A DNA stretch of 64,000 nt. It comes from Spirochaetota bacterium. GTDB lineage: Bacteria; Spirochaetota; GWB1-36-13; JAKPDD01. Each line of letters begins with the position of its first letter. Positions within the stretch are counted from its first letter, which is position 1. Made by a program: the position numbers and the translations under genes. The notes under the pieces were generated by a model. The model saw only the letters and a list, made by a program, of their open reading frames with translations, was not told the DNA's origin and ran no database searches. Shown here piece after piece: positions 8,916 through 18,644 of the stretch. The stretch spans positions 1 to 64,000 of the forward strand of contig JAKPDD010000021.1 of assembly GCA_029552945.1 (NCBI GenBank). The letters are read 5' to 3'.

Positions 8916-9505
8916 TTTTAACCTCCCTTTTCTTTGTAAATGTTATATTTATATAATATAACAAAATAATTTTAAAAAAAAATCTAATCCATCCACATTT
9001 ATTTTTCTTAAATATAAAAAACAAATAGATCTAACATAAATATTATTTCTATTAAACCCAATTCAATTATTTTTTAATACTTGCTTTTGTAAAAAATAAA
9101 CTTTTTGAGTATAAAAAAAATTTCTTAGCAAAATAAATCATTAAGTTTAATCTGATGTTTAAAACTCTAAAATATAATAATAAAAAAATATTCCCCTTTA
9201 TTCCATTACACATTAAATTCTAATCGAATAATAACTTTATTAATAAATGGAGATTTAATATATTTTTCGTTATTTATAATCAATATCTCTTTCCTTATAA
9301 ACTATTGAATTGGCTTGCATCTTATTAGCTTAAAAAATTAATTTTAAAATAAAATTAATTATTATAATTTACCTTAGTATATATAAAAAAATTATTATTT
9401 TTATCATTTTTTTAACTTTTTTAAAATTTTTCTAGATTTTTTTTAAAAAATAGTTATCTTTTACTTCTATATTTTAAAAACCAAAAAATACATAGGAGGA
9501 AACTT
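8916..9505. other. Gene-free AT-rich spacer
   Basis: About 590 bases of very AT-rich DNA between the minus-strand lipoprotein gene and the plus-strand barrel gene. It must contain divergent promoters, but AT richness makes any -10/-35 call unreliable. The only clear signals are the ribosome binding sites at its ends, GGGAGG for the lipoprotein and AGGAGG at 9495-9500 for the barrel gene. I see no further coding frame, RNA gene or repeat. Confidence 0.6.
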
Positions 9506-10176
9506 ATGAGAAAACTTATCACTCTAGGGTTAATTATTTTAACCTGTTCAGTTTTTGCACAAAGCGAGAACAAAACTGGTAAAATAGCAGTTGGAATTAT
9601 AGGAGGATATGGCTTTGGCTTTACTACAGGTACAATAAGTGTGGACCCTATCATTGTAACTAAAGTAGAAAAAAAACAGCAGGTGCTTATAACTTTGGTA
9701 CTAATGCGTTATATTACCTAAACAATGAAAATGTTCTACTTCTAGGTTTATCTTATGATGCAAAGGATATGAAAGTTAGTATGATTATGTATGGTAATTC
9801 AATAGATGTAACATTACATCAAAAATTATTTAATATCAATCTTGGTTATCGTTACTACTATTCCTCATTTTTTGGTGGTCTTGGACTCTATTACGGTATT
9901 CCTGTTGGAACTTGGGAAATGGAAATTAAAGACCCGTCAGGAAGTCATACTGAAAAAACTAAGGATAATTTTGATATAAGCGGTGAATTTGGTATTTCAC
10001 TTGAGCTTGGTGCTTCATTCCCTGTAATGGATAATATGTATATCGATATTCTAGGAAAATATATGTTTGCTATGAATAATATTCTTAAAACCAAAACTGA
10101 AGGTACAGAGATTAAAAAAATGGAGTTTAAAAATCCAGCTATGCTGATACAATTAGGTGTTAACTATCTATTCTAA
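9506..10176 (+). pseudogene. Outer-membrane beta-barrel protein gene, out of frame at an A8 tract
   Basis: ATG 9506 follows a strong AGGAGG. The first frame gives a clean signal peptide (MRKLITLGLIILTCSVFAQ) and a barrel-like start (KIAVGIIGGYGFGFTTGTIS), then runs out of frame at G-AAAAAAAA-C (9669-9676) and stops at 9721. With nine instead of eight A residues the frame continues without a stop (..KTAGAYNFGTNALYYLNN..) into the barrel encoded to 10176. That part has alternating Tyr/Gly strands (INLGYRYYYSSFFGGLGLYYG, GISLELGASFPVMDNMY) and the terminal aromatic QLGVNYLF expected for BAM recognition. The intact protein would be about 223 residues. Explanations are a homopolymer read error, reversible slipped-strand variation or polymerase slippage. 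It is a general small OMP-like barrel; the ligand is unknown. Confidence 0.8.
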
Positions 10177-10200
10177 ATCATTTTTATAATTAAATTCAAA

Positions 10201-10247
10201 AAGAGTAAAATTTTTTAATAATTTTTTTATTAATCAATTTTACTCTT
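10201..10247. terminator. Bidirectional hairpin terminator
   Basis: A perfect 12-base inverted repeat, AAGAGTAAAATT ... AATTTTACTCTT, encloses an AT-only loop that can pair further. It lies between the convergent barrel gene and the 126-residue gene, so it can serve both strands. Confidence 0.6.
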
Positions 10248-10330
10248 ACTTTACTATTCATCATCAATAACTTGAGTCTTAAAACTAGTTTAATAAAAAA
10301 ATAAGATTAAAAATAAGAATATATATTATA

Positions 10331-10711
10331 CTAATTATCCTGATAATGGAATGCCATTTTTGAAAGAAAAATCTCTTTACTTACAAAGTTAGCTATTTTC
10401 TTATTTACTTTTCTAAAAAAAGCTTCAGAAAGTTCGTAATAAGATATAGCTAAGCTAAAGTCCTGTCTCTTTGAATATGTTTTACCTATAAAATAAAAAC
10501 ATATAGCCTTTACTAAAGAATCAGTATCAGAAATAGACTCAACCTTTTTTATAATACCTTCAATTGGTCTGTCATAAAACTTTAAATAGTAAGAGATTAC
10601 CTTATTTAAAATATATTTTATATCATTATTCTCTGTTTTTCTTATAATATTATTTGCAAGTGTGTAAATATATTTATATACATCTTTATTTATCTGTATA
10701 GTTTTTTTCAT
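10331..10711 (-). CDS. Unknown 126-residue helical (TPR-like) protein
   Basis: A small soluble, all-helical protein starting at ATG 10711. The middle resembles a pair of tetratricopeptide-like helices (LVKAICFYFIGKTYSKRQDFSLAISYYELSEAFFRK), and the N-terminus is charged (MKKTIQINKDVYKYIYTLAN). No enzyme motif is visible. The gene lies downstream of, and on the same strand as, the CHASE2 cyclase with a 135-base gap, so a link to cyclic nucleotide signalling is possible but unsupported. Function unknown. Confidence 0.6.
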   Translation of the reverse strand: MKKTIQINKDVYKYIYTLANNIIRKTENNDIKYILNKVISYYLKFYDRPIEGIIKKVESISDTDSLVKAICFYFIGKTYSKRQDFSLAISYYELSEAFFRKVNKKIANFVSKEIFLSKMAFHYQDN

Positions 10712-10846
10712 AAAACAACCTTAAAATTCTTAAATTAAAATTTAATAATAACATAAATAAGTAAAAAATATCTTAATTACTTATTCTAATATCGCCATTT
10801 ATATATAATAAATTAAAAATTAAAAAATATTAATAAAAGTAAAAAA

Positions 10847-13237
10847 CTAAGCTTTCAGTTTATCAAGTTCCTCTTTAAAACCCAATAGTTCATATATCTT
10901 TACAGGTTTTAATTTACCTTTAACCCTTATAAGATCAAGTTCTCTAAAAACAAACCTATCCTTAACAAGTTCATAAGTATTTTCACTTACTATAATATTA
11001 GTATGATACACTTTATTAGTTCCCTCAAGTCTTGACGCAAGGTTAACATTATCTCCCATTACAGTATAGTTTTTTCTTATCTCAGAACCCATATTTCCAA
11101 CAGTCATTTCACCAGAGTTAATACCAAGTCCAATATCTATTTTTATATTTGGTGGTAATTCACCAGAATTATTAAGTCTATAAACCTCATCCATCATCTC
11201 CAAGGCTGTCTTACAAGCAAGGTATGCATGGTCTTCATAATATATAGGGGCACCCCAGAATGCCATTATAGCATCACCTATATATTTATCAAGTGTACCC
11301 TTATTTGCAAGAAGAATGTTTGTCATCTTAGATAAGTATTTATTAAGATAGAGAACCAGTTCCTGTGGAGTAAGGCTCTCAGATAAGGTAGTAAACCCTC
11401 TTATGTCAGAGAACATAACAGTTAAAACCCTTGTTTCACCACCAAGCTCAAGTTTAGAAGGGTCTTTAATTATTTCATTTACAACTTCAGGGTTTACATA
11501 ACTTCCAAATATTCCTTTTATCCATTTTTTCTCTTTCTCTTCAGTTAAAACTTTATAACTTATATTAAGTATCATTGTTATTAAAATAGAGGAGAGTGGG
11601 AAAGTCATATTCATAATATAAAGTGGTGAGTTCATTACTCTTATTTTAGAAAACGATGCAGTTATAGAGGAAGGAAGAAAAATATATATTATAAATACTA
11701 GGGCAACAGAAGCTAATGAGATATATTTGGCTTTTTTTGTATCAATTATAAAAAGCAGTATCCCTATTGCAAGTAAAATTATGAAAAGTGGCAGAGCTAT
11801 GATAGAACCTGAAAATATAAAAACCCCAAACATGAATACTAATAATAAACCAAAAAATCCTGTTATTAGACCCTTTATTATATCCTGTTTTGCAAGTACA
11901 AATGTTAATACAGCAATAATAATTACAGTAAGTATAATATTGAATGTATCACCTGTCTCCTTAATAAACTGGTTAGATAATATTGTATAAATAGCATTAG
12001 CGTGTATTTCTATCCCATACATATTACCATAAGGAGTATTAAAATAATCCTTTGTTTTTCCTAATCCGGCTGTAGAATAAAATCCAATTAATAGTGTCCT
12101 GTTTTTATAAAGATAAGCATTTTGTCTTTCAGTATCTGCATTAACAAAAGCAAAAGATATATTTTCAAATGAACCGGATATACCCTGGTAGTTTATAAAC
12201 ATTTTTCCTTCTTTATCAATAGGTATATAAATGTCTTGAGTTTTAGTAGCAATAGTCTCATATATACCTTCTTTATTTTTTTTCTTGATAGGTACTTTAG
12301 CATTATTTACCTTTATATATTTTCCAAAAACTATTTCAAGATCTTCTGGCTTAACATCAAGATATCTCATTATTAAAGTAAGGTCAATTGTTGGTAAAAA
12401 TACAGGTTCTTTTAACACTCTATCATCATAGTATAAAAATAATAATGGCATTTTCCTTACATTACCATCAGGATCAGTCTCAACAAGTGCAGAACCCAGG
12501 CCTAAAGCCTGTCTTGAGATCTCTTCAACCGGTGGTTTAACATCAAGAATAACAGGACCTTCAAATTCTTTAGGATTTTTTGGTTTAAGAGAATCTTTCA
12601 AAAGATATTTTAATCGTGGTATGAGTTCATCTTTTGAAAACCTCTCCTGTTCAGTATACTGTGAAAGGTAGTCAAAAAATACATTATTATGATTTTTAAG
12701 TTCATCAAAAAGAATATTATCAGATGTCCTATAATCTTTTTTATACATTTCCTCTACAAGTTGTTTGAAGTCTTGAATGTTTTTTGTTTTTGACCATGGA
12801 TTTTTCTGGTATAGAAATTCACTAAACTCATTTATAAACTTATCGTCTGCTAACGGAACACGGTAGTAATCAAAAAATATATCGAAAAATATATAAGCTG
12901 GTAAATATTTTCTATCATCCTCTCTAAAATATCTCAAAAAATCAGCATAAACATCTCTTGACCATGGGAAAGGACCTAAAAAATCATTACTTACACTTAT
13001 CTCATCTATCCCAAGTATGATTATATCAGAATCAACTTTGTCACCCTCTTTATAAGCCCCCATCTGAATTCTTCTTGCAGGTTCAAGAAAGTTTTTATTT
13101 TGGAATCTCTCGTTTATAAGAGAGCTCTCAAGTCCTTTTATAAAAGGTATTGAGTTTATAAAGTACCCACCCATTATACTACTTAAAATGATAAGCATTA
13201 TAGCAAGATAATCTTTTATTTTTTTGTCTATTTTCAT
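10847..13237 (-). CDS. CHASE2-domain class III adenylate/guanylate cyclase
   Basis: A 796-residue membrane cyclase. One N-terminal membrane helix (about 9-30) is followed by a large extracytoplasmic CHASE2 sensor (about 35-425; DSDIIILGIDEIS, FPWSRDVYADFL, IHANAIYTIL). Three or four membrane helices follow (about 435-560), then a linker (FGSYVNPEVVNEII) and a class III catalytic domain (about 595-785). The metal-binding aspartates are present in FSDIRGF (about 606) and GDAIMAFWG (about 653), and the ribose/transition-state region is in YTVMGDNVNLASRLEG. It makes cAMP or, less likely, cGMP in response to an extracellular cue. ATG 13237 has AGAGGGG upstream. It diverges from the CHAT-protease operon across only 73 bases, so the two may share regulation. 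Confidence 0.93.
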   Translation of the reverse strand: MKIDKKIKDYLAIMLIILSSIMGGYFINSIPFIKGLESSLINERFQNKNFLEPARRIQMGAYKEGDKVDSDIIILGIDEISVSNDFLGPFPWSRDVYADFLRYFREDDRKYLPAYIFFDIFFDYYRVPLADDKFINEFSEFLYQKNPWSKTKNIQDFKQLVEEMYKKDYRTSDNILFDELKNHNNVFFDYLSQYTEQERFSKDELIPRLKYLLKDSLKPKNPKEFEGPVILDVKPPVEEISRQALGLGSALVETDPDGNVRKMPLLFLYYDDRVLKEPVFLPTIDLTLIMRYLDVKPEDLEIVFGKYIKVNNAKVPIKKKNKEGIYETIATKTQDIYIPIDKEGKMFINYQGISGSFENISFAFVNADTERQNAYLYKNRTLLIGFYSTAGLGKTKDYFNTPYGNMYGIEIHANAIYTILSNQFIKETGDTFNIILTVIIIAVLTFVLAKQDIIKGLITGFFGLLLVFMFGVFIFSGSIIALPLFIILLAIGILLFIIDTKKAKYISLASVALVFIIYIFLPSSITASFSKIRVMNSPLYIMNMTFPLSSILITMILNISYKVLTEEKEKKWIKGIFGSYVNPEVVNEIIKDPSKLELGGETRVLTVMFSDIRGFTTLSESLTPQELVLYLNKYLSKMTNILLANKGTLDKYIGDAIMAFWGAPIYYEDHAYLACKTALEMMDEVYRLNNSGELPPNIKIDIGLGINSGEMTVGNMGSEIRKNYTVMGDNVNLASRLEGTNKVYHTNIIVSENTYELVKDRFVFRELDLIRVKGKLKPVKIYELLGFKEELDKLKA

Positions 13238-13310
13238 AAAGCCCCTCTTTTATTTTAAATTTTATACTTTAATAAAGATAACAAAATATTTAATCAATTA
13301 TAAATAAATT

Positions 13311-14240
13311 ATGGAATTATTAAGAATAAATACTAATGAAATAATAAAAATAAGATCAGGAATAAAAAATATAAAAGATTTTTTAAAAAAAGATAATACT
13401 ATACTGGTTGATTCATACTTTAACATAGGTCTTTTTATAAAAAAAGATAACCATATAAAAAAGGTCTACATACCTTATGGAGTTGATAAAATAAATTATG
13501 GATTCGTTATAATAGAAGTTATAGAAACAAAAGATAACAAAGTAATAATAAGAACAAGAGGAAAAGACTTTATGGAAGGGTATAAGATTGATAAAAAAGA
13601 TCTGTTATATTATATTAATAAATATTCAAAATACTATACAACAATTTCAACAGAAGGGGATATCTTAAATCAGGAATTTTACAAAGAAAATTGCATATTC
13701 AGTATAATCCATTTTTTTTACCAAACAGTATCAAAATCAACAAAAATAAAGAGTATAGCAATAATAAAAGACCCCTCAGATACACTCAATAGAGCAAGAG
13801 AGGAGACAGAAAACATATATAATTTTCTATCAACAGAAATACCAGATATTAAGGTAAGTTTATATAATAACATTGATGGAAATACTCTGGAAAAAATATT
13901 TTCAATATATAACATTGTACATATATCAGGGCACATGGATGAAAAAGGACTCCTACTTAAAGACGGTTATTACAATCCTTGGCAGCAAAATAATCTACCA
14001 GAATTTATATTCCTAAATACTTGTAATCCTTCACATGATTTTTTAGAATGCCTTATAAGAAGAAAGCCATTAAATATAGTATACAACAATACTAAAATTT
14101 CAGATAGAGAAGATATAGAATCAATAAAAAAATTCTACGAAGGTATAGTAGCAGGTTATAGAATAGGCGATGTTATAAAAAAAGTGTTTAACAATAAAAA
14201 AAGGGTTTATGGATGGTTAACAAACAGGTTCATTTTTTAA
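13311..14240 (+). CDS. CHAT-domain caspase-like cysteine protease
   Basis: A 309-residue protein whose C-terminal half (about 145-309) matches the CHAT peptidase fold: KDPSDTLNRAREETENIYNFL, then NIVHISGHMDEKG with the catalytic His at 208, and EFIFLNTCNP with the catalytic Cys at 238. It closes with FYEGIVAGYRIGDVIKKVF and GWLTNRF as in other CHAT domains. The His-Cys dyad is intact, so proteolytic activity is expected. The N-terminal 130 residues are an unrecognised, strand-rich region that could bind a trigger. The upstream ribosome binding site is weak. It is the first gene of a tight operon and overlaps the next gene, a small membrane protein, by 28 bases, suggesting coupled production. 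CHAT proteases often sit in defence or cell-death modules with a dedicated substrate; here the partner is unknown. Confidence 0.82.
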   Translation: MELLRINTNEIIKIRSGIKNIKDFLKKDNTILVDSYFNIGLFIKKDNHIKKVYIPYGVDKINYGFVIIEVIETKDNKVIIRTRGKDFMEGYKIDKKDLLYYINKYSKYYTTISTEGDILNQEFYKENCIFSIIHFFYQTVSKSTKIKSIAIIKDPSDTLNRAREETENIYNFLSTEIPDIKVSLYNNIDGNTLEKIFSIYNIVHISGHMDEKGLLLKDGYYNPWQQNNLPEFIFLNTCNPSHDFLECLIRRKPLNIVYNNTKISDREDIESIKKFYEGIVAGYRIGDVIKKVFNNKKRVYGWLTNRFIF

Positions 14241-14626
14241 ATTCAAAACTTATAGTATATTTATCACTTATTTATCTATTAATTGAGTTTCAGAAGCTAT
14301 TTTTAATAGAAAGTTTTATAAGAATAAACTTTATATTGTTTATACTTATTTTCTGGGAATATATTTTCCTTAACGAAGATAAAAATGTTTATCTTTATAT
14401 AATCGATGGTCTTTTATTTATGCTAGGAATAATTGGATTTTTTAATATAAAAATAAGAATTATTTTTGTTAGTATAATACTTTTTATGAATATAATTTTT
14501 ATTAGTACAAAAAAAATATTTAAAATTTTTTTATTTTCCCTTTCAGTTTTAGGATTTTTTAATTATATATTCTTTATAATCACTTTAATATGTTTAGCTT
14601 TATTGAAAAAGTTTAAATTTATATAA
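14213..14626 (+). CDS. Small polytopic membrane protein coupled to the CHAT protease
   Basis: A 137-residue protein of almost continuous hydrophobic segments, about four or five membrane helices, with short Lys/Asn-rich loops (NEDKNVY, STKKIFK, KKFKF). It has no enzyme motif. ATG 14213 lies inside the end of the CHAT gene, 28 bases before its stop, which is a reliable sign of translational coupling. Position suggests a membrane anchor, effector or substrate for the protease, or an anchor for the HEAT-like protein that follows. This is inference from gene order only; no family is recognised. Confidence 0.65.
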   Translation: MVNKQVHFLNSKLIVYLSLIYLLIEFQKLFLIESFIRINFILFILIFWEYIFLNEDKNVYLYIIDGLLFMLGIIGFFNIKIRIIFVSIILFMNIIFISTKKIFKIFLFSLSVLGFFNYIFFIITLICLALLKKFKFI

Positions 14627-14652
14627 TAAGAATTTAAATATGGAGAGATAAA

Positions 14653-16083
14653 TTGATAATAGAAAAAAAATATTTTTTTACTGTAATATTTTTATCATTA
14701 TTAATATCATTTATAGTGATATTTACACCATTTAAATGCCAGAAAAGTTTTGAAGGAAAAGAGTTAGAATGGATAGATAAACCATCATTTGTATTACTTA
14801 AAAACCTTGAGTCTGAAAACCCAGTATTAAGAAGAGAAGCAATAATAAAACTTGGTGAGAAGAGAGTTGAAAAAGCATTAAAACCATTATTTGATATACT
14901 GACATCAAAGACCCAGCCACTTTATGAAAAACAACTTGCAGCAAAATCTATAGCATTAATATCATCAAGTAAAATAATACCAATAATACTGAAAGCAATA
15001 GAATACTATAACTCATTGCCACCAGATACTGTCAACAAAAACATAATAATTGGTATGCTATATGTTTTAAATAATATAGACTCTTCTCAGTTAAATATCC
15101 AGGAATATGATTTTTCTATATTAGATACAATTATATCTAAAAACAAGGACAATGATATACTAAAAGTAACAATAGAAGCTATAGGAAATTTAGGTTATAT
15201 AAAACCATTTTACACAATATCCACCCTCTATTCAAACCTATTTTTAAAATTATCATGCATTGATGCTATGAGAAAATTATCTTTAAAAGAACCTAAACTT
15301 GCCTTATGGTACTTAAATTTTATAAATAAATCATACTTTGAAGAGACAAACAGTAGTGTAAAAGCAGCAATAAACAAGTCAATAATAATGCTTGAAAAAA
15401 GAGAATTAACACAAAAAGACCTTTATCTTATTGAAAAAATTACTCTTCTTTCATCAAACAATATTATAGAATCTACAGAAGGAGAAGAATTCTTAATAAA
15501 ATCTGAAATAAAAGAAGAAAATAAATATATTCTAAAATTTTTCCTAACATCAAAAGATTATGTCTTAAAAAATAGATTGCTTGAAGTTATGAAAAAGAAG
15601 GGTTCAACATTTGGTTTAGAAGACTACCTATACACGATAATAGATGAAACCTATACAGTAAAACCCATAGAGATAGGAATAGACTCATCAAAAAAAGCAT
15701 TATCATTGTTTCAATACTCAGAAGAAGTTATTGACATAGGTTTTATAGCAAAATTAATTTACAACTACCATTTAAGTGTAGATGCAATTAAACTTTTATC
15801 AAACCTTATAGAAAAAAAAGTATATACAGAAAGAATAAAAGAGATATTTACACCGTATAACTATTCACTTTTTCAGGCAAAACAGAATTTAATACCATTA
15901 CTAGAAATATACTTAAAATTAGGACTTGACAGAAATATAAATAATATTTTATTATCAGGGGATCCATATTTGACAAGAAACACTATTTTGTTTTTAAAGT
16001 CAAAAAACATAACTGAGAATTACAAAGAGACAATAAATAAAATAATAAACAATGATATAAACAGAAAAATTTTAGAGATTTAA
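14653..16083 (+). CDS. Membrane-anchored HEAT-repeat-like protein
   Basis: A 476-residue protein started at TTG 14653 (GGAGAG upstream). An N-terminal hydrophobic helix (about 6-26; FFTVIFLSLLISFIVIF) forms a signal anchor. The remainder is helical with HEAT-like units, clearest at PVLRREAIIKLGEKRVEKALKP (about 57-78) and LAAKSIALISSSKIIPIILKA (about 96-116), then more diverged repeats. Such solenoids bind proteins. The next gene, a hybrid kinase, begins on the base after its stop. With the CHAT protease and small membrane protein upstream, it may scaffold a membrane sensing complex. No catalytic residues seen. Confidence 0.7.
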   Translation: MIIEKKYFFTVIFLSLLISFIVIFTPFKCQKSFEGKELEWIDKPSFVLLKNLESENPVLRREAIIKLGEKRVEKALKPLFDILTSKTQPLYEKQLAAKSIALISSSKIIPIILKAIEYYNSLPPDTVNKNIIIGMLYVLNNIDSSQLNIQEYDFSILDTIISKNKDNDILKVTIEAIGNLGYIKPFYTISTLYSNLFLKLSCIDAMRKLSLKEPKLALWYLNFINKSYFEETNSSVKAAINKSIIMLEKRELTQKDLYLIEKITLLSSNNIIESTEGEEFLIKSEIKEENKYILKFFLTSKDYVLKNRLLEVMKKKGSTFGLEDYLYTIIDETYTVKPIEIGIDSSKKALSLFQYSEEVIDIGFIAKLIYNYHLSVDAIKLLSNLIEKKVYTERIKEIFTPYNYSLFQAKQNLIPLLEIYLKLGLDRNINNILLSGDPYLTRNTILFLKSKNITENYKETINKIINNDINRKILEI

Positions 16084-17802
16084 ATGATCTATATTATAAC
16101 ATTTTTATATATTTTATTATTTATAATTTTTTTTATCTATGTATTAAAAAATAAACTTAAAAAGATAAACAATAATTATAAAATGATATTACAAAAAATG
16201 GTAGATAACGAAAAAAAATTTCTACAGATATATCATAATTCACCTGCAATTTACATTCTATTAGATAATAATTTTAAGATAATAGACTGTAATAAAAAGT
16301 TTCTAGAAGTATTAAACCTTAATCTCGAAGATGTTATAAACAAAAATATTGAGAATTTTATTTTGAGTTCCTACATACCAAAAATAAAAGCATTTAAAGA
16401 ATATCTGTTATATAAAGGAGTAGCATCAGGGGAGTTTGCAATAGTAAATACTGATAAACCAGAACCAATTGAAGTTTTTTTAACAGCAACGATAAACACC
16501 TATAACAACACAATCTTTTTTATAATGCAGGACATAACAAAATACAAGTGGATGCATAATTCTCTAATTGCTTATGCTGAACAACTTAAAAAAGAGATGA
16601 AAAAAGCCGAGAACTCAAACCTTCTTAAAACAACATTTATAGCCAATATATCACATGAGATGAGAACACCATTAACATCAATAATAGGTTTTGCAGAACT
16701 TTTAAAAGAAACATTGCTTGATAATAACCAGAAAGACTTTATAAATACAATAATCAAAAGCTCAAAACATCTTCTGGAAATAATAAATGATGTAATAGAA
16801 ATATCAAAAATAGAAGCTGATAAAATTGACCTTGAAATAGATGATATTGATATAAATAAAATTATAGAAGATGTTGTAAATATGTTGATAGTAAAAGCAA
16901 ATGAAAAGAAACTAGAATTAAATGTAAGTATAGACGAGAAACTAAAAAACCTATATATCAGAACAGATGGTTTTAGACTTAAACAGATACTTATAAATCT
17001 TGTTTCAAATGCTATAAAGTTTACACATCAAGGATATGTAAAAATTGATGTAAAACTTACAGAAAAAAATATAATTATAGATGTTATAGATACAGGCATT
17101 GGAATAGAGAAAGAAAAACTTGATATAATATTTGAACCATTTGTCCAGGGTGAACTAAAATTATCAAGAGAATATGAAGGCACTGGTTTAGGTCTTGCAA
17201 TAACAAAAAACCTTGTTAAATTAATGGATGGTCAGATAAAAGTTGAATCTGAAAAAGGTAAAGGTAGTAAGTTCTCTGTTATATTCCCAAAAAATATATT
17301 AACTAATAGAGAGATATCTTACAGAGACATCTATGACTTTGAAAATAAAAAAATAGAAACAGAAATAACAGAAGAATTACAAACAGAGAATAAAAAAGAG
17401 GAAATAAAAATAGAAATAAATACAAAAGACCCAATAATCTTGGTAATAGAAGATAACAATGCTATAATAATGCTCCTCGATTTTATATTCAAAAAAAACT
17501 CCATACCATATATAAGTGTGAATACTGGTATGGAAGGAATAAGTTATTTTAAACAGTACTCACACTGTCTTAAACTTATATTAACAGACATAAGTTTAAA
17601 TGATATATCTGGAATAGATGTTGGAAAAGAGATAAAAAAAATAGATAAAAACATAAAAATAATAGGTTTTTCAGCATACAGTATAACAGATGTTGAAGAG
17701 AAAATAAAGGGTGTATTTGATGACTATATTAAAAAACCTTTTACAATAGATGAGATATTATTCAAATTAAAAAAATATATAGGAAGTGAAAAAGATAACT
17801 GA
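16084..17802 (+). CDS. Hybrid sensor histidine kinase (TM-PAS-HisKA-HATPase-REC)
   Basis: A 572-residue kinase. The order is one N-terminal membrane helix (about 2-20), a PAS domain (about 45-155; PAIYILLDNNFKIIDCNKKF, IFFIMQDITKYK), a HisKA dimerisation helix with phospho-acceptor His191 in SHEMRTPL, a HATPase_c domain with N box NLVSNAIKFTH, G1 VIDTGIGI and G2 GTGLGLAI, a linker rich in Glu/Lys, and a C-terminal receiver with acidic EDN, phospho-acceptor Asp502 (LTDISL) and the conserved Lys (KKPF). There is no output domain, so phosphate is likely relayed to a separate phosphotransfer protein. It starts immediately after the HEAT-like gene and overlaps queG by 17 bases, placing it in the CHAT operon. 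Confidence 0.95.
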   Translation: MIYIITFLYILLFIIFFIYVLKNKLKKINNNYKMILQKMVDNEKKFLQIYHNSPAIYILLDNNFKIIDCNKKFLEVLNLNLEDVINKNIENFILSSYIPKIKAFKEYLLYKGVASGEFAIVNTDKPEPIEVFLTATINTYNNTIFFIMQDITKYKWMHNSLIAYAEQLKKEMKKAENSNLLKTTFIANISHEMRTPLTSIIGFAELLKETLLDNNQKDFINTIIKSSKHLLEIINDVIEISKIEADKIDLEIDDIDINKIIEDVVNMLIVKANEKKLELNVSIDEKLKNLYIRTDGFRLKQILINLVSNAIKFTHQGYVKIDVKLTEKNIIIDVIDTGIGIEKEKLDIIFEPFVQGELKLSREYEGTGLGLAITKNLVKLMDGQIKVESEKGKGSKFSVIFPKNILTNREISYRDIYDFENKKIETEITEELQTENKKEEIKIEINTKDPIILVIEDNNAIIMLLDFIFKKNSIPYISVNTGMEGISYFKQYSHCLKLILTDISLNDISGIDVGKEIKKIDKNIKIIGFSAYSITDVEEKIKGVFDDYIKKPFTIDEILFKLKKYIGSEKDN

Positions 17803-18628
17803 ACAACTTAAAAACATACTTAATAAATATAAAATATACGGTACATCAAAAAAAATATTATTTAAAGAGGTTCTTAGTAAAGTAGAAAAAAGAGTTTTTA
17901 AAACAGAGTTTGAAGGTGATTATTTAAAAAAAATAGATTTATCCAATACTTTAAAAAATGTAGCTTCCTTCATAGCAATAGGTTTTCCATATCCTACATT
18001 CTATCCAAAACTATTAAATAGAACAATATCCTCATATACTATTATCACAGACTACCATAAAGTATTAATAAAAGAGTTAAAAAAAACAGTTGAGGACCTA
18101 AAAAAAATATTTCCTGGAAACTATGTTATTTTAGTTGACTCCTCTAAAGTATTTGAAAAAGAACTTGCAGTAGAGTCAGGTCTTGGTTTTTTTGGTAAAA
18201 ATACCCTTGTTATAAATAAGGAATATGGTTCTTTTTTTTTCATAGGTATAATAGTAACAGATGTAAATCTCCCATTAATATCTTCTCATAATCATAAGGG
18301 ACTATCATGTAGTGAGTGTAGAAGATGTGAAATGACATGTCCTAACAATGCCATAAAAGAATACAAACTCTTAGCAGATAAGTGTATATCGTATATAACT
18401 TCAACTAAAGAATCAGGTAGAAATACGTCCAAATATATATGGGGTTGTGACCTGTGTCAAATAGTATGCCCATTTAATATTAATAGAAAAACTCACTATT
18501 TTGAAGAGTTTAAATATGAGTTTAATATAAAATTAACTGAAGTAAAAAATAAAAAAGAATATAACTTATACTCAAAAAACTTACCACTTAGATGGAGGGG
18601 TTTTAATGTTTTCAAAAAAAATTTATAG
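17786..18628 (+). CDS. queG: Epoxyqueuosine reductase QueG (short form)
   Basis: Catalyses the final step of queuosine synthesis, reduction of epoxyqueuosine in tRNA, using cobalamin and two [4Fe-4S] clusters. The 280-residue protein starts at GTG 17786 inside the kinase gene. Family marks are YHKVLIKEL (about 90), VDSSKVFEKELA with the putative catalytic Asp118, GFFGKNTLVI, the first cluster CSECRRCEMTCPN (175-187), Cys200 in DKCISYIT, and the second cluster WGCDLCQIVCPFN (219-231). It is about 100 residues shorter than E. coli QueG and lacks the C-terminal HEAT-like extension, ending with LPLRWRGFNVFKKNL. A T9 run lies in the gene at 18232-18240 but the frame is intact. It has no obvious link to the signalling genes upstream. 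Confidence 0.93.
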   Translation: MKKITEQLKNILNKYKIYGTSKKILFKEVLSKVEKRVFKTEFEGDYLKKIDLSNTLKNVASFIAIGFPYPTFYPKLLNRTISSYTIITDYHKVLIKELKKTVEDLKKIFPGNYVILVDSSKVFEKELAVESGLGFFGKNTLVINKEYGSFFFIGIIVTDVNLPLISSHNHKGLSCSECRRCEMTCPNNAIKEYKLLADKCISYITSTKESGRNTSKYIWGCDLCQIVCPFNINRKTHYFEEFKYEFNIKLTEVKNKKEYNLYSKNLPLRWRGFNVFKKNL

Positions 18629-18644
18629 AATAAAATTTTAAAAA

